This document shows, piece by piece, positions 49,222-60,300 of a DNA stretch of 64,000 nucleotides. The position numbers were made by a program, and so were the translations under genes. The DNA comes from Apium graveolens (lineage: Eukaryota > Streptophyta > Magnoliopsida > Apiales > Apiaceae), in the NCBI RefSeq assembly GCF_009905375.1, contig NC_133652.1:22373339-22437338 (forward strand), written 5' to 3'. Below the pieces are notes generated by a model, which was not told where the DNA came from, did no database searches, and saw nothing but the letters and a program-made list of their open reading frames with translations. Every line of letters begins with the position of its first letter. The first letter of the stretch is position 1.

Positions 49222-49224
<3 letters not shown>

Positions 49225-49272
<48 letters not shown>
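49225..49272. repeat. (TA)n microsatellite in Y
   Basis: About 24 uninterrupted TA units. Confidence 0.95.
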
Positions 49273-49275
<3 letters not shown>

Positions 49276-49423
49276 GAGAACCCTGTGAAGCTTGAATAGC
49301 TCACAACTGCTTACAAATATGAACAACTAAGCTTACAGAGAAATGCTGCAGGATATAGCTTACAATTGTTTCTCTGAGAATGTATTTGCTTAGTCTTCTT
49401 GTTGTTCTACTTGCTACTCTTAG

Positions 49424-49431
49424 TTTATATA
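49424..49431 (-). promoter_or_regulatory. TATA box in the Y LTR
   Basis: The minus strand reads TATATAAA in the context CTTGGTGATATATAAAC, aligning with CTTGGGTTATATAAAC of Z. Confidence 0.5.
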
Positions 49432-49654
49432 TCACCAAGATTACATAGTAATAAGACAAGATAATAAAACAAAACCTATCAACTCTAATACCACGCTGCT
49501 TCACTACTCTATTCCAGAATCTTTGAATATCTTCATAATAGCATGGAAATGGTAATGCTTCTTTGTTCTCAAAAACCCAGTTGAATAGGCTTCCACATTC
49601 CTTTTGCAAACACTCGACGCATGTGCCTGTGTTGTCACTGTCAACAGATATTTG

Positions 49655-49770
49655 AATTGATCATCCGTCGGGTACATGATTATCATCTGCCGGGTTGCCT
49701 TGTTGATCATCCGTCGAGAACTTAGTTGATCATCCGTCGGTGGCTTTGTTGATCATCCGTCGGGTAGCTA
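49655..49770 (-). repeat. Reiterated CGACGGATGATCA motif in the Y LTR
   Basis: Plus-strand tgatcatccgtcgg or a close variant occurs five times in about 115 bp (near 49657, 49680, 49704, 49727 and 49748). The array ends about 225 bases upstream of the Y TATA box on the minus strand. Confidence 0.75.
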
Positions 49771-50014
49771 TTTGACACTTGACTTCATTTCACTTATGCA
49801 TAATTACAAGACATCTTATATTTATAATTAATTAACCTATTCTGCATATCTAATTAAAGTTAATATGACTTATATGCTACTACATAATCTATACAAAGGT
49901 GTTTACAGAAATGTGCTACATGACTTATTGTTACATAAGCTTGTTAGGAATATGTGTATTAGTTTGATGATAAGTTCAGCAAAACACTTAAGTAGAAATT
50001 TAGTGTTTGTAGCC

Positions 50015-50450
50015 TCAACGGATAAGACCATCTTGGCTATCCGTTGAAGGAGTAGCCTTACTTAGCAATAAGTTTGGTATTGTAGCACATCTCACTCTCT
50101 GATTTCAAGCTGTAATTCTTAGATGTTGTTAGGAGATAATCAGTCATGTTGACTACTAATGGATGTACAAATAGGAGGGCTAATTGTAAATATTTCATGC
50201 CTTGTAATTTTGTATAAGTGAAGAAGTGTCAACGGATATTGAAGACCTTCAACGGATGAGAAACTAAGCTTCAACGGATGCCTCTAATGCTTCAACGGAT
50301 AATATCCATCAACGGATAAGTGCTTCAACGGATAAAGCTTCAACTACTAGAGCATCAATGAATAAAGCCATCAACGAATGAAAGCTTCAACGGATGCACT
50401 GCTAGAGCATCAACGGATAAAGCCATCAACGGATGAAAGCTTCAACGGAT
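50015..50450 (+). promoter_or_regulatory. TCAACGGAT motif array in the U3 of Z
   Basis: There are twelve exact CAACGGA (or complementary) copies, plus variants such as tcaatgaat and tcaacgaat. Two form an inverted pair at 50015-50047 and ten are direct within 50230-50450. The array stops about 235 bases before the TATA box. The CAACGG core is shared with the core of plant MSA elements bound by three-repeat MYBs, but the flanks differ from the full MSA consensus, so any such link is only a hypothesis. Confidence 0.8.
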
Positions 50451-50686
50451 GCTCAGTCTCATAGCAGTTGATAGTGACAGTTAACAAAGCTGACAGAGGC
50501 ACATGGATTGACAGAGATGTGGTAGCCTATTTCAGGAACAGCAGAAAAAGCAGCCATTTTTAGTCTGGTTCAAAATGGAAAGTCAACAGATAATTCCATA
50601 TTACACTGGATAAAAATAGAACAGAAACAAGTGGAGAACTATTGTCTTATTGTACTTTATCTTTGTCTTCACTTGTAAACTTGGGT

Positions 50687-50694
50687 TATATAAA
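50687..50694 (+). promoter_or_regulatory. TATA box in the Z 5' LTR
   Basis: TATATAAA lies 356 bases before the LTR end, within an inverted context (cttgggt...accaag). Confidence 0.65.
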
Positions 50695-51052
50695 CCAAGT
50701 AGAAGCTAGTAATTAGATATGAATTTTTCCCTGAGCTGTTTAGAAATATCAAGAGAAAAAAATCATCTAGTTTGTACTAGGAAACAGCTGTGATTTAATT
50801 TTGAATCACAGATTTTCTGAAATAACACATCTCTGGTGGAACAACAAATCCACCAGAAAAGTTTTTAAGTTCTTTGTGTTCATTACATTTGTGTTTGAAT
50901 ATATATCTGTCTGCATCAGCTCCAAGCAATTCACACACATTTGATCACTCAAACACTTAGTCTTACAAACTGCTCAAAACTTGAAAAAGTTTTGAGATTT
51001 ACATTCAACCCCCTTCTGTAAATCTCATTGTTAGTCCACTGGGAATAACAAT

Positions 51053-51064
51053 TGGTATCAGAGC
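51053..51064 (+). other. Primer-binding site of Z
   Basis: TGGTATCAGAGC, matching initiator tRNA-Met, two bases after the LTR. Confidence 0.95.
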
Positions 51065-51110
51065 GAGCTCTTAACATACATAGAGTTTAAAGATCTATTC
51101 TGCTAACATC

Positions 51111-53501
51111 ATGAGTAAGAAGGATATTGGTATAAAGATTCCAATCCTGGAAAGAGATAACTATCATCACTGGAAGGTGAAGATGCATTTACATCTTCTC
51201 TCTCAAGATGAAAGCTACATCAACTGCATTGAGAATGGTTCTCACATCCCACACAAGGTGGCCACAGCTGCTACTGCTACAGTTGCTGTTGGACAGTCTA
51301 TTCCCAAGCCAAAGGTAGAATGGACTGTTGAAGATATTGAAGAAGTTCACAAGGACAAGAAAGCCATGAACATTTTGTTTAATGGCCTGTATCAAGATAT
51401 GTTTGACAATGTCATCAATAGCCAAACTGCTAAGGAAATTTGGGATACTGTGCAGCTTATCTGTGAAGGCACGGAGCAAGTTAGAGAAAACAAAATGTAG
51501 CTTCTCATTCAACAATATGAATATTTCCACTTTGAAGAAGGAGAATCATTGAATGATACATTCAACAGATTTCAGAAACTATTGAATGGATTAAAGCTGT
51601 ATGGGAGAATGTACCAAGTCAAGGACTCCAATCTAAAATTTCTAAGGTCTCTACCAAAGGAATGGAAGCCTATGACTGTTTCTCTAAGAAATTCTCAAGA
51701 TTATAAGGACTTCACACTTGAAAGATTATATGGAATTTTGAAGACTTATGAACTTGAGATGGAGCAAGATGAGCTGTTAGAAAAGGGAAAGAGAAAAGGA
51801 GGATCAGTTGCACTTGTAGCTGACAGTGAAAAAGTTGAATCCAGAAATGAGGAAAAGACAATGCCAAGTCTCAAAATTGGCACAAGCAAATCAGAATCAA
51901 GCAAGGGTAAAGAGCAAGTTGCTGAGGATGAAGACAATTCCAGTCAGGATGAATCTGATGATATTGATGAATATCTGGCCTTTCTGTCCAGGAGGTTTGC
52001 AAAGATGAAGTTCAGGAAAAACACAAAGTTCACTAAGCCAAACAAAAACATGGTGGACAAATCAAAGTTCAAATGTTACAACTGTGGCATTAGTGGACAC
52101 TTTGCAAGTGAGTGTAGGAAGCCAAATTCTGAGAAAAAGAAATTTGAGCAAGTTGATTACAAAAGGAAGTATTTTGATTTGCTCAAACAAAAGGAAAGAG
52201 CTTTTCTCACCCAAGATGATTGGGCAGCAGATGGGGTAAATGAAGATGATGTGGAATATGTCAACCTAGCCCTGATGGCTAATTCTGATGAAAATGAAAC
52301 TAGTTCATCAAGCAACCAGGTAATTACTACTGATCTCTCTCAGCTTTCTAAACATGAATGCAATGAAGCAATAAATGATATGTCCAATGAATTATATCAT
52401 TTGCATGTTTCTCTTAAATCACTAGCTAAAGAAAACACTAGGATCAAAGAAAATAATATGTTTTTAAGTGATAGGAATGCTGTGTTAGAGAGTCAGGTAA
52501 TTGAGCATGAAAAGATTAAACTTTAATGCTTGACTGTCGAGAGTGAACTAGAAGAAGCTGTTAAGAAAGTAGAGATTCTTTCTAAACAGTTAGAAAGTGA
52601 GCAAGAGGTAATCAAGGCCTGGAAAACATCTAGGGATGTTGGTGTTCAAATTGCCAAGGTTCAGGGAATTGAATCATTCTGTGAGGATGCCTGGAAGAAA
52701 AACAAAAAGAAGTTAGAATTAATTGATGGATTGTCAACGGATGTGGAATCAACGGATGATGAAAGTTATCCGTTGAAGGAAGAAAATGAGCATCCGTTGA
52801 AGGCTCATCAATTAAAACAGGCAAGTTCCTTTAAAAATAAAAAGAATGATTCAACTCTCAAGAACTTTGTCAAAGAAGGAGCTAGCACATCCAGAGATGT
52901 CAGTAAAGTGAATATAGGACACATGACTTTAGATCAGTTAAAAGATAGGCTTAAGTTGGTTGAGGATAAGAAGGAAACTAAAAGAAAATCTAAAAGAAAT
53001 GGGAAGGTAGGGATTAATAAACATAACAATTACTCACCTGATAGGTATGCTCCTAGAAAAAGCTGTGTACATTGTAAAAGTGTTAATCACCTATCTGTTA
53101 ATTGCAAATCTGTTAAAAATGCTCCCATGCCTTCAAATCCCTCTATGCCTAACATGTCTATGTCACCTCTGCATGCTATGCCTGTTATGTCTCACCAGAA
53201 TCCCCATGCACATTTTGCAAACATGCCATACATTAACAATCCTTACTTTACTGCATTTAGTATGCCTCAAATGCCATACAATATGCCTATGTGGAATAAC
53301 ATGTTTGCACAACCTATGCCTTATCAAATTCAATCAAATGTGTTAAATGATTCTGTGACTAACCCTACACTTCAACCAACCACATCTGAGACCAAGGTTG
53401 ACCCAAAGTTACCTAAGTCAAAAGATGCAGGAGGAATGAAGTCTAGGAAAAAGACTAACAAGGCTGGACCCAAGGAAACTTGGGTACCAAAATCAACTTG
53501 A
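51111..53501 (+). pseudogene. gag: Z gag, two in-frame stops
   Basis: It begins MSKKDIGIKIPILERDNYHH, a copia Gag start. A single frame runs to 53501 with TAG at 51498-51500 and TAA at 52524-52526. A CCHC knuckle (CYNCGISGHFASEC) is near 52075-52118. Helical segments follow (SLAKENTRIKENNMFLSD; LSKQLESEQEVIKAW), then a second CX2CX4HX4C motif lacking the usual Gly (CVHCKSVNHLSVNC), a Met/Pro/Asn-rich stretch and a basic tail ending WVPKST. Four TCAACGGAT-type motifs lie inside the ORF (52736-52800), read as STD and YPL/HPL. Function: particle protein binding genomic RNA. Confidence 0.85.
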
Positions 53502-53514
53502 TTGATTTTGTTGT

Positions 53515-56500
53515 GTGCAGGGACAAAGAAGGAATCTATGGTACTTGGACAGTGGTTGTTCAAGACACATGACAGGAGATTTCACCCTGCTCACAGAATT
53601 TAAGGAGAGAGCTGGCCCTAGCATAACCTTTGGAGATGACATCAAAGGATTCACTATGGGATATGGCTTGATTTCAAAAGAAAATGTCATCATTGATGAA
53701 GTTGCATTGGTTGATGGTCTCAAACACAATTTATTGAGCATCAGTCAACTATGTACAGAGGGAATACTGTTTCCTTCAATTCTGAAGCCTGTATTGTCAC
53801 AAGTAAAAAGGACAATAAAGTCGTTCTAACTGGAGTTAGAAAAGGAAATGTGTACTTAGCTGATTTCAACTCTACAGATGCAGAATCCATTACTTGTCTT
53901 CTCAGCAAAGCAAGTCCAGTTGAAAGTTGGCTATGGCATAAGAAGCTGTCCCATTTGAATCTCAAGACAATGAATGATCTAGTCAAAAAGGACTTAGTTA
54001 GAGGAATGCCTCTAGTGGAATTCACAAGGGATGGACTGTGTGATGCTTGTCAGAAAGGAAAGCAAAAGAAAGTATCATTCAGTAAGAAGCTTGAATCTGC
54101 AATTGATGAACCACTGCAACTTCTACACATGGATCTTTTTGGACCAGTCAATGTATTGTCAATTTCAAGGAAAAGATACTGCCTAGTGATTGTAGATGAT
54201 TTCTCAAAGTTTTCATGGGTTTATTTTCTTGGATCAAAGGATGAAGCTAATGAAATCATCATCAATCATATCAAGCAAGTCAACAATCATCCTGATTTCA
54301 AAGTAAGGAATATTAGGAGTGACAATGGAACTGAGTTCAAGAATTCAATCATGAAGATGTTCTGTGGAGTAAATGGGATCATGCATGAGTTCTCAGCTCC
54401 AAGAACTCCACAACAAAATGGTGTGGTGGAAAGGAAGAACAGATCACTAATTGAAGCTACAAGGACAATGCTTGAGGAGTCAAAGCTCCCAACTTATTTT
54501 TGGGCTGAGGCTGTTAACTGTGCATGTTACACTCAGAATATTTCTCTAATCAATCAAGCAAAATGCATGACTCCCTATCAATTATTCAAGAGAAGAAAAC
54601 CAACTTTAAACTTTCTACATATCTTTGGTTGCAAATGTTACATCTTAAGGAATCAATCTGATCACAAAGGAAAGTTTGATGCAAAGGCTGATGAAGGAAT
54701 ATTTGTTGGTTATTCTGCTGGAAAATCATATAGGGTCTACAATCTAAGAACCAACATTGTCATGGAATCTGTACATGTTGTGTTTGATGATAAAAAGATT
54801 GATGGACTAACAGATGAGGGACATCATGAAGGACTCAAATTTGACAATATTGAGATATATTGTGATGATAGTGAAGATGAGATTGATGAAGAACGCATCT
54901 CAAGAAGAAACCAGAGTCTACCTTTGGATAATGCACAGAATGCTGCATCCGTTGAAAGTCAAAATTCAGCTTCCGTTGAAAGAAGCAATGCAGCATCCGT
55001 TGAAAGACAAAGTGCATCATCCATTGAAGTTCATAACGAAGCATCCGTTGATCACAGTCTGTCAACGGATAATCACTTCACCTCATTAGTTGATAGAACT
55101 CCCAATTCCTTTCAAAGGATCAGCAACTCAGGGGGAGTTTCAACAAATCAACATTCTATCTCACATCATGACAAAGCAACCTCATCAAGGGCTAATCTAC
55201 CACCTCAAAGGAAATGGACCAAGAATCACCCTTTTGAACTGATCATTGGTGATGCTACATCTAAAGTACAAACTAGAAGGGCTACTCAGGATGAATGTCT
55301 GTATAGTAGCTTTCTATCACAGGAGGAACCTAAGCGAGTGGAAGAAGCTCTTTTGAATCCAGATTGGATTTTAGCAATGCAAGAGGAGCTAAACCAATTT
55401 GAGAGGAACAAAGTATGGAAGCTGGTACCCAAGCCAAAGAACAAGAGTTCTATTGACACAAAATGGGTATTCAGAAACAAGATAGATGAAAATGGCATTG
55501 TCATAAGGAATAAAGCCAGATTGGTTGCCAAAGGCTATTCTCAACAAGAGGGAATAGATTTTGATGAAACATTTGCTCCAGTTGCAAGACTTGAAGCCAT
55601 TAGAATCTTTCTAGCCTATGCAGCTAATGCCAATTTCAAAGTCTATCAGATGGATGTCAAGAGTGCATTTCTAAATGGGGAATTGGAGGAAGAAGTTTAT
55701 GTAAGCCAACCTCCAGGTTTTGAAGATCCAAATTTTCCAGACCATGTGTATTATTTGTTGAAAGCACTCTATGGACTAAAGCAAGCACCTAGAGCCTGGT
55801 ATGAGACTTTATCAAAGTTCCTTCTAGATAATCACTTCACAAGAGGTACTGTTGACAAAACTCTCTTCTTTAGAAATGTTAATGGCTCTATGATACTTGT
55901 ACAAATTTATGTAGATGATATTATATTTGGTTCTACAGATAATAAACTTTGTAAAAAGTTTGCTAAATTAATGCAAAGTAAATATGAAATGAGCATGATG
56001 GGAGAGCTAACTTACTTTCTTGGTTTACAAGTTAAACAAGTTAGTGGTGGAATTTTCATTAGTCAAACTAAATATATTTATGATCTTTTAAAGAAGTTTG
56101 ACTTAATGGATAGTTCACCTGCAAAAACTCCCATGGCCACTGCCACCAAGCTTGAATTAAACAAGGCTGAAAAGTCTGTGGATATTACAAGTTATAGAGG
56201 CATGGTTGGCTCACTTTTATATTTAACTGCCAGTAGACCTGATATTATGTTTTCTACATGTCTCTGTGCTAGATTTCAAGCTGACCCTAAAGAATCTCAC
56301 TTAGTGGCTATTAAAAGAATTTTCAGATATCTCAAAGGGACTCCAAATCTAGGAATTTGGTACCCTAGAGAGTCTGGTTTTGATCTAATTGGCTACTCAG
56401 ATGCAGATTATGCAGGTTGCAAATTAGACAGGAAAAGCACAACAGGCACCTGTCAATTTCTAGGAAACAAGCTTGTATCATGGTTCAGCAAGAAGTAGAA

Positions 56501-56852
56501 TTCTGTTTCCACATCAACAGCTGAAGCTGAATACATTGCAGCTGGTAGTTGCTGTGCACAAATACTGTGGATGAGGAATCGGTTATTTGACTATGGTATA
56601 ACTGTTGACAAAATTCCAATATTTTGTGACAACACAAGTGCCATTGCCATTACTGAAAATCCAGTGCAACACTCAAGAACCAAGCACATTGATATCAAGT
56701 ACCACTTCATTAGGGAACATGTGATGAAAGGTACAGTGGAACTTCATTTTGTTCCAAGTGAAAAGCAGATTGCAGACATATTTACCAAGCCACTTGATGA
56801 ATCAACATTCACAAGATTAGTAAGTGAGTTAGGTATGCTTAACTATTCATAA
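53515..56852 (+). pseudogene. pol: Z pol: PR-IN-RT-RNaseH, one frameshift and one stop
   Basis: Pol lies in a different frame from gag. Protease reads WYLDSGCSRHMTGD. A single-base frameshift near 53755 moves coding to the frame that runs on to 56498. Integrase has [10 protein letters not shown]...[22 protein letters not shown] and [11 protein letters not shown] has [19 protein letters not shown] and YVDD at 55908-55919. RNase H has YSDADYAGC, then TAG at 56496-56498 where X has a Gln codon (SKKQQTV), and the C-terminal piece 56571-56852. The IN-RT linker (54945-55070) is studded with ATCCGTTGA motifs. Confidence 0.9.
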
Positions 56853-57384
56853 TCTATGTCATCTATGTAATCTGTCTTGTAGCCTGAAATGAATTTGCTG
56901 CAAGAACAAAGTTGGCTTTAATCAAGACTTATCCTATCAACGGATATTCCCTATCCGTTGAAAGCCAAAATTGTTCTATCAACGGATATTCATTATCCGT
57001 TGAAAGACAAATACATTTATGGTAATTTTATCCTTCAACGGATAAAATAGTGTTGTTCATCAACGGATAACTATTTACCTTATCCATTGATGTGTCACGT
57101 TAGTGAGTCACAGCCGTTGATTCTTTTACTCAACCGTTGATACAGATATACAGTGTTGTATGTATTTGTATTTACGGTAGTTTTCAGAATTTCTATAGTT
57201 TCTTTTATTCCTGAACGGCTTTCACTTACTTAAAAGTATCATTTAATTATTTTAATTTGTGTTTTAATTCAAGAAAGTATAAAAGCCCAATTGAATTCTT
57301 ATTTTCACTTTACGCTTTCTTGCAATTATCATTCTCTTTCTCTCTCAATTCTCAAGTTCTTCTCTGCAACCTCTACTCACAAAA
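56853..57384 (+). other. Spacer between pol and env-like ORF of Z, with two tight motif hairpins
   Basis: TCAACGGATA-5 nt-TATCCGTTGA occurs twice, at 56937-56961 and 56979-57003: perfect 10-bp stems with loops ttccc and ttcat. Further single motifs lie near 57031 and 57059, with variants at 57080, 57115 and 57132. The end of the spacer is pyrimidine-rich and leads to the env-like ATG; it may contain a subgenomic promoter or splice acceptor, which I cannot show. Confidence 0.7.
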
Positions 57385-60300
57385 ATGGCACCAGTTGTCA
57401 AAATTATGTCTCAAACAGGATTTGTTTATGAAAAGAATAATTTCATAGTCTTGGTTGAAAAGAAGGAAGCCCATTCTAATTATCACAAGATGATGGACTT
57501 CATCAAGAACTGCAAACTGAGCTATGCAATGCTGGAAGCCCCAACCATCTACTGTGAAGTGATTGAGGAGATTTGGACAACTGCAAAGTTCAACTCCACA
57601 GATATGACCATTGCCTTCTCTCTCAAAGGTAAGGACTATTGCATTAATTGTGATGATTTACAATTTTGCTTTAAGTTGCCTGAGAATAATGCCATGACAC
57701 CACACACTGATAAAGATGTCTCTGCTATGCTAGATTCCATAGGCTATGCTTTTGATTCTACTAGTTTAGGTAGTATTAGAAGGAAAGGCATTAGGAAAGA
57801 ATGGAGTTTTCTTGGAGATGCCTTTATTAAGGTTTTCTCTGGGAAGATTAGCAATTTTGATGCTATCACTTCATCTCTTGTTAATATGCTCTATATGCTA
57901 GTTTCTGATAGGGACTTTAATTTTAGCAACTGTGTTATGCTAGAATTAGGTTCCAGATTAGGTAACAAAGCTAATAGACCACATAACATCTACTTTGCTA
58001 GATTCTTTATGTTATTGGTTAACCGTGTTGCTGAAGGTTTGGTTATATCCAATGAGAATAATAAACTCAAATGCTGGGCACAAGAGAAAAGGGTCCTTGC
58101 AGACCTTTTGAGAATGAACCTCAACAGCCAGGTGCCATTGGTATACTTGCCAATCATGAATGCACCTCAGGTAAGTGAGGTAAATGTTTCTATAACTCCT
58201 ACCATTTCCAACCCCAATGTTTCTTTGCCTTCTAGTATGGCTATGGAACCTGTGTCATTGTCCAAACAGGCTCCTACCAAAGCCACCAAATCTAAAATCT
58301 CCAAAGTCAAGTCAAAGAAACCTACCTCTGTTGTTTCTCAAAAGACAACAGTTGTAACAACTACCATAAACCCTGAAGGGAGTGAACAGGGTGTGAGTGG
58401 TGAGGGGAGGGGTGAACATCAAAAAGCCCCCCAGGATAAGGTGGGAGAGGTGAGTGGTACCCATTCCAGCCAAGCCACAGTCTCTCAAAAGACTATAGTG
58501 GTTCAAAAGGAGTCCAGCACATCCCTAGTTGCATCCTCCCAAAAAGATGTAACTATTGAAAATAGTCCCCATCCAGGGACACAGAACAAAAGAGGGAGGG
58601 ACACTGAAGCTACACATTCACCAATTCAAGCCTTTTCAAGGAAGAAGAAGGCCAAAACCCTAGTTTCCACACAAGGGGCACACACAGCACAGATACACCA
58701 ACCAGTATCTGTGCCTTCTCAAAATCAGCTTGATGTGATTCCAGCAAATGTGGAATCACAGCCCCATTCTCTCAATATAGACACACACCATTCCTCAAAC
58801 TCTCATACACCCTCTCTGGATGTGGATATGATATTCACATCAATTCCTGATTCTCCCTCATTAAAACTCAGGGAGGAGCCCCACTCAAAACCTGGTGATC
58901 ATCATCTTTTAGATGATTTGTTGGATCATCAGCCAATTCTTTCAGATGTAGTTGCAGAATCTGTGTCACCTCACTTAAAATCAATCCACACAGATTCAAC
59001 AATTATATCACTTTCTATCTCTACATCATTTTCTTCTTCAACGGATATCTCTCATCCGTTGACAAGTGGTTGTTCTTCAACGGATAAGCTTAACAGCAGT
59101 TATCCGTTGATACCATCAGTTTCCCCTTCAACGGATACTCCCTATCCGTTGATGGCCTCTACACACTTAACAGAAACAACTCCAACTGTAGAGGACATGG
59201 CAACTGTACAATCACTTTTAGGCTTGAGGGAAGGGAGTGATTTTTTGAGTGAGAGGCTGGGTTGCTCCCAGGCAAAAGGAGAGGTTGAGAGTCACCAAAT
59301 GCATGCTATTTCTTCCAGCATGGCAAAAGTAAGTGAGAGGAGTGCCACCTTAGAAGGTGAAGGTGAGGGTGTGAGGGTGTGTGTGAGCCAGGGGGAGCCC
59401 CTGATGCAAGAAAAGAGAGAAATTGAGAGAAAGGCAGGTACAGAAGCTATAAGGTTGGATCCAGCCATTGCTAGTGAGTTAATGAAAGTGGATGATGCAG
59501 ATAAGGGAAGACAATTTCAGCAACACTACAAAGCTGTCATTGATAACATTTCCTTGGATGCTGACACTTTTACTCACCCTGTTTCAGCCTATCAATTATT
59601 GGCTGCACAGGGCAATGTGGAGGCAGAACATACACTACACATTGTACACACTTCAGAATCTCTTCTAAGAGACAAAGCTGTTGTCAACAGGCTGCCTTCT
59701 CAAGCTGGTGAGCCATCTGAAGAATTTGGAGCAAATTCTAATGATGATGACTCTAATTCTTTGAATGAGAGCATGAACTTAGGGGGAGTAGCAGGCCCAA
59801 GTTCTGTTCCTAATCTTCCTGCATGGGCATGGACCAAACCATCAACACCATGAGAGTTTGGTGTCACTTTGGTCAAACAAGTCATGACAATTTAGCAAGC
59901 CATCCAGGAGACTCAGGATGCTGGCACCAAGGCCATTCTTCAAGCTCATCTGGAATCTCTGCATCTCTTGCAGTTGCAGCATTACCAGCACAATCTAAGT
60001 GTGGATGAGCTCAAGCTGGACATTGCTGATCTGAAATCCTACAATGCTGAGAAATTGGATTCAGTTATACCCTATGGTACTATGCAAGATGTGTTGGGGA
60101 GACTAAGGAAGGCCTCTGATGCTGATAAGAGGTTGGCCAGATTGGAAGATAGGGTTCAAATAATTGAAGCCTCTATGGTCACCATTCTTCAAAATCAACA
60201 AACTCAAACAAATCTCCTCATGCAGCTGGCACAAGCACAAGGCTTGACCCCTCCCCTTGATGATAACAAAATGGGGGAGAATAAAGGGGAAGGGGAAGGA

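Larger units (their letters stand above)
49013..49941 (-). mobile_element. Y: SIRE-like LTR fragment, minus strand
   Basis: The plus strand starts TGTTAGTCCCCAAC then aaggggggttgaatg, the reverse complement of a SIRE-type LTR end. On the minus strand it shares AATCCACCAGAAA, GTTTTTAA and the TATA region with the Z LTR, so the two are related but distinct families. No PBS follows at 49012; coding sequence of X gag abuts directly. At 49941 Y is cut by the 5' LTR of Z. Its other end is not in the window. Confidence 0.6.
49942..51050 (+). repeat. 5' LTR of Z
   Basis: 1109 bp starting TGTTAGGAATATGTG and ending GGGAATAACA. It contains the dense TCAACGGAT array, a TATA box and a hairpin gttttgag-type region near the 3' end. 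Confidence 0.9.

Noticed and set aside
50230..50450. CRISPR-like array of short direct repeats
   Set aside because: Repeats are only nine bases with irregular spacing, both orientations occur elsewhere, and the host is a plant; this is a transposon LTR motif array.
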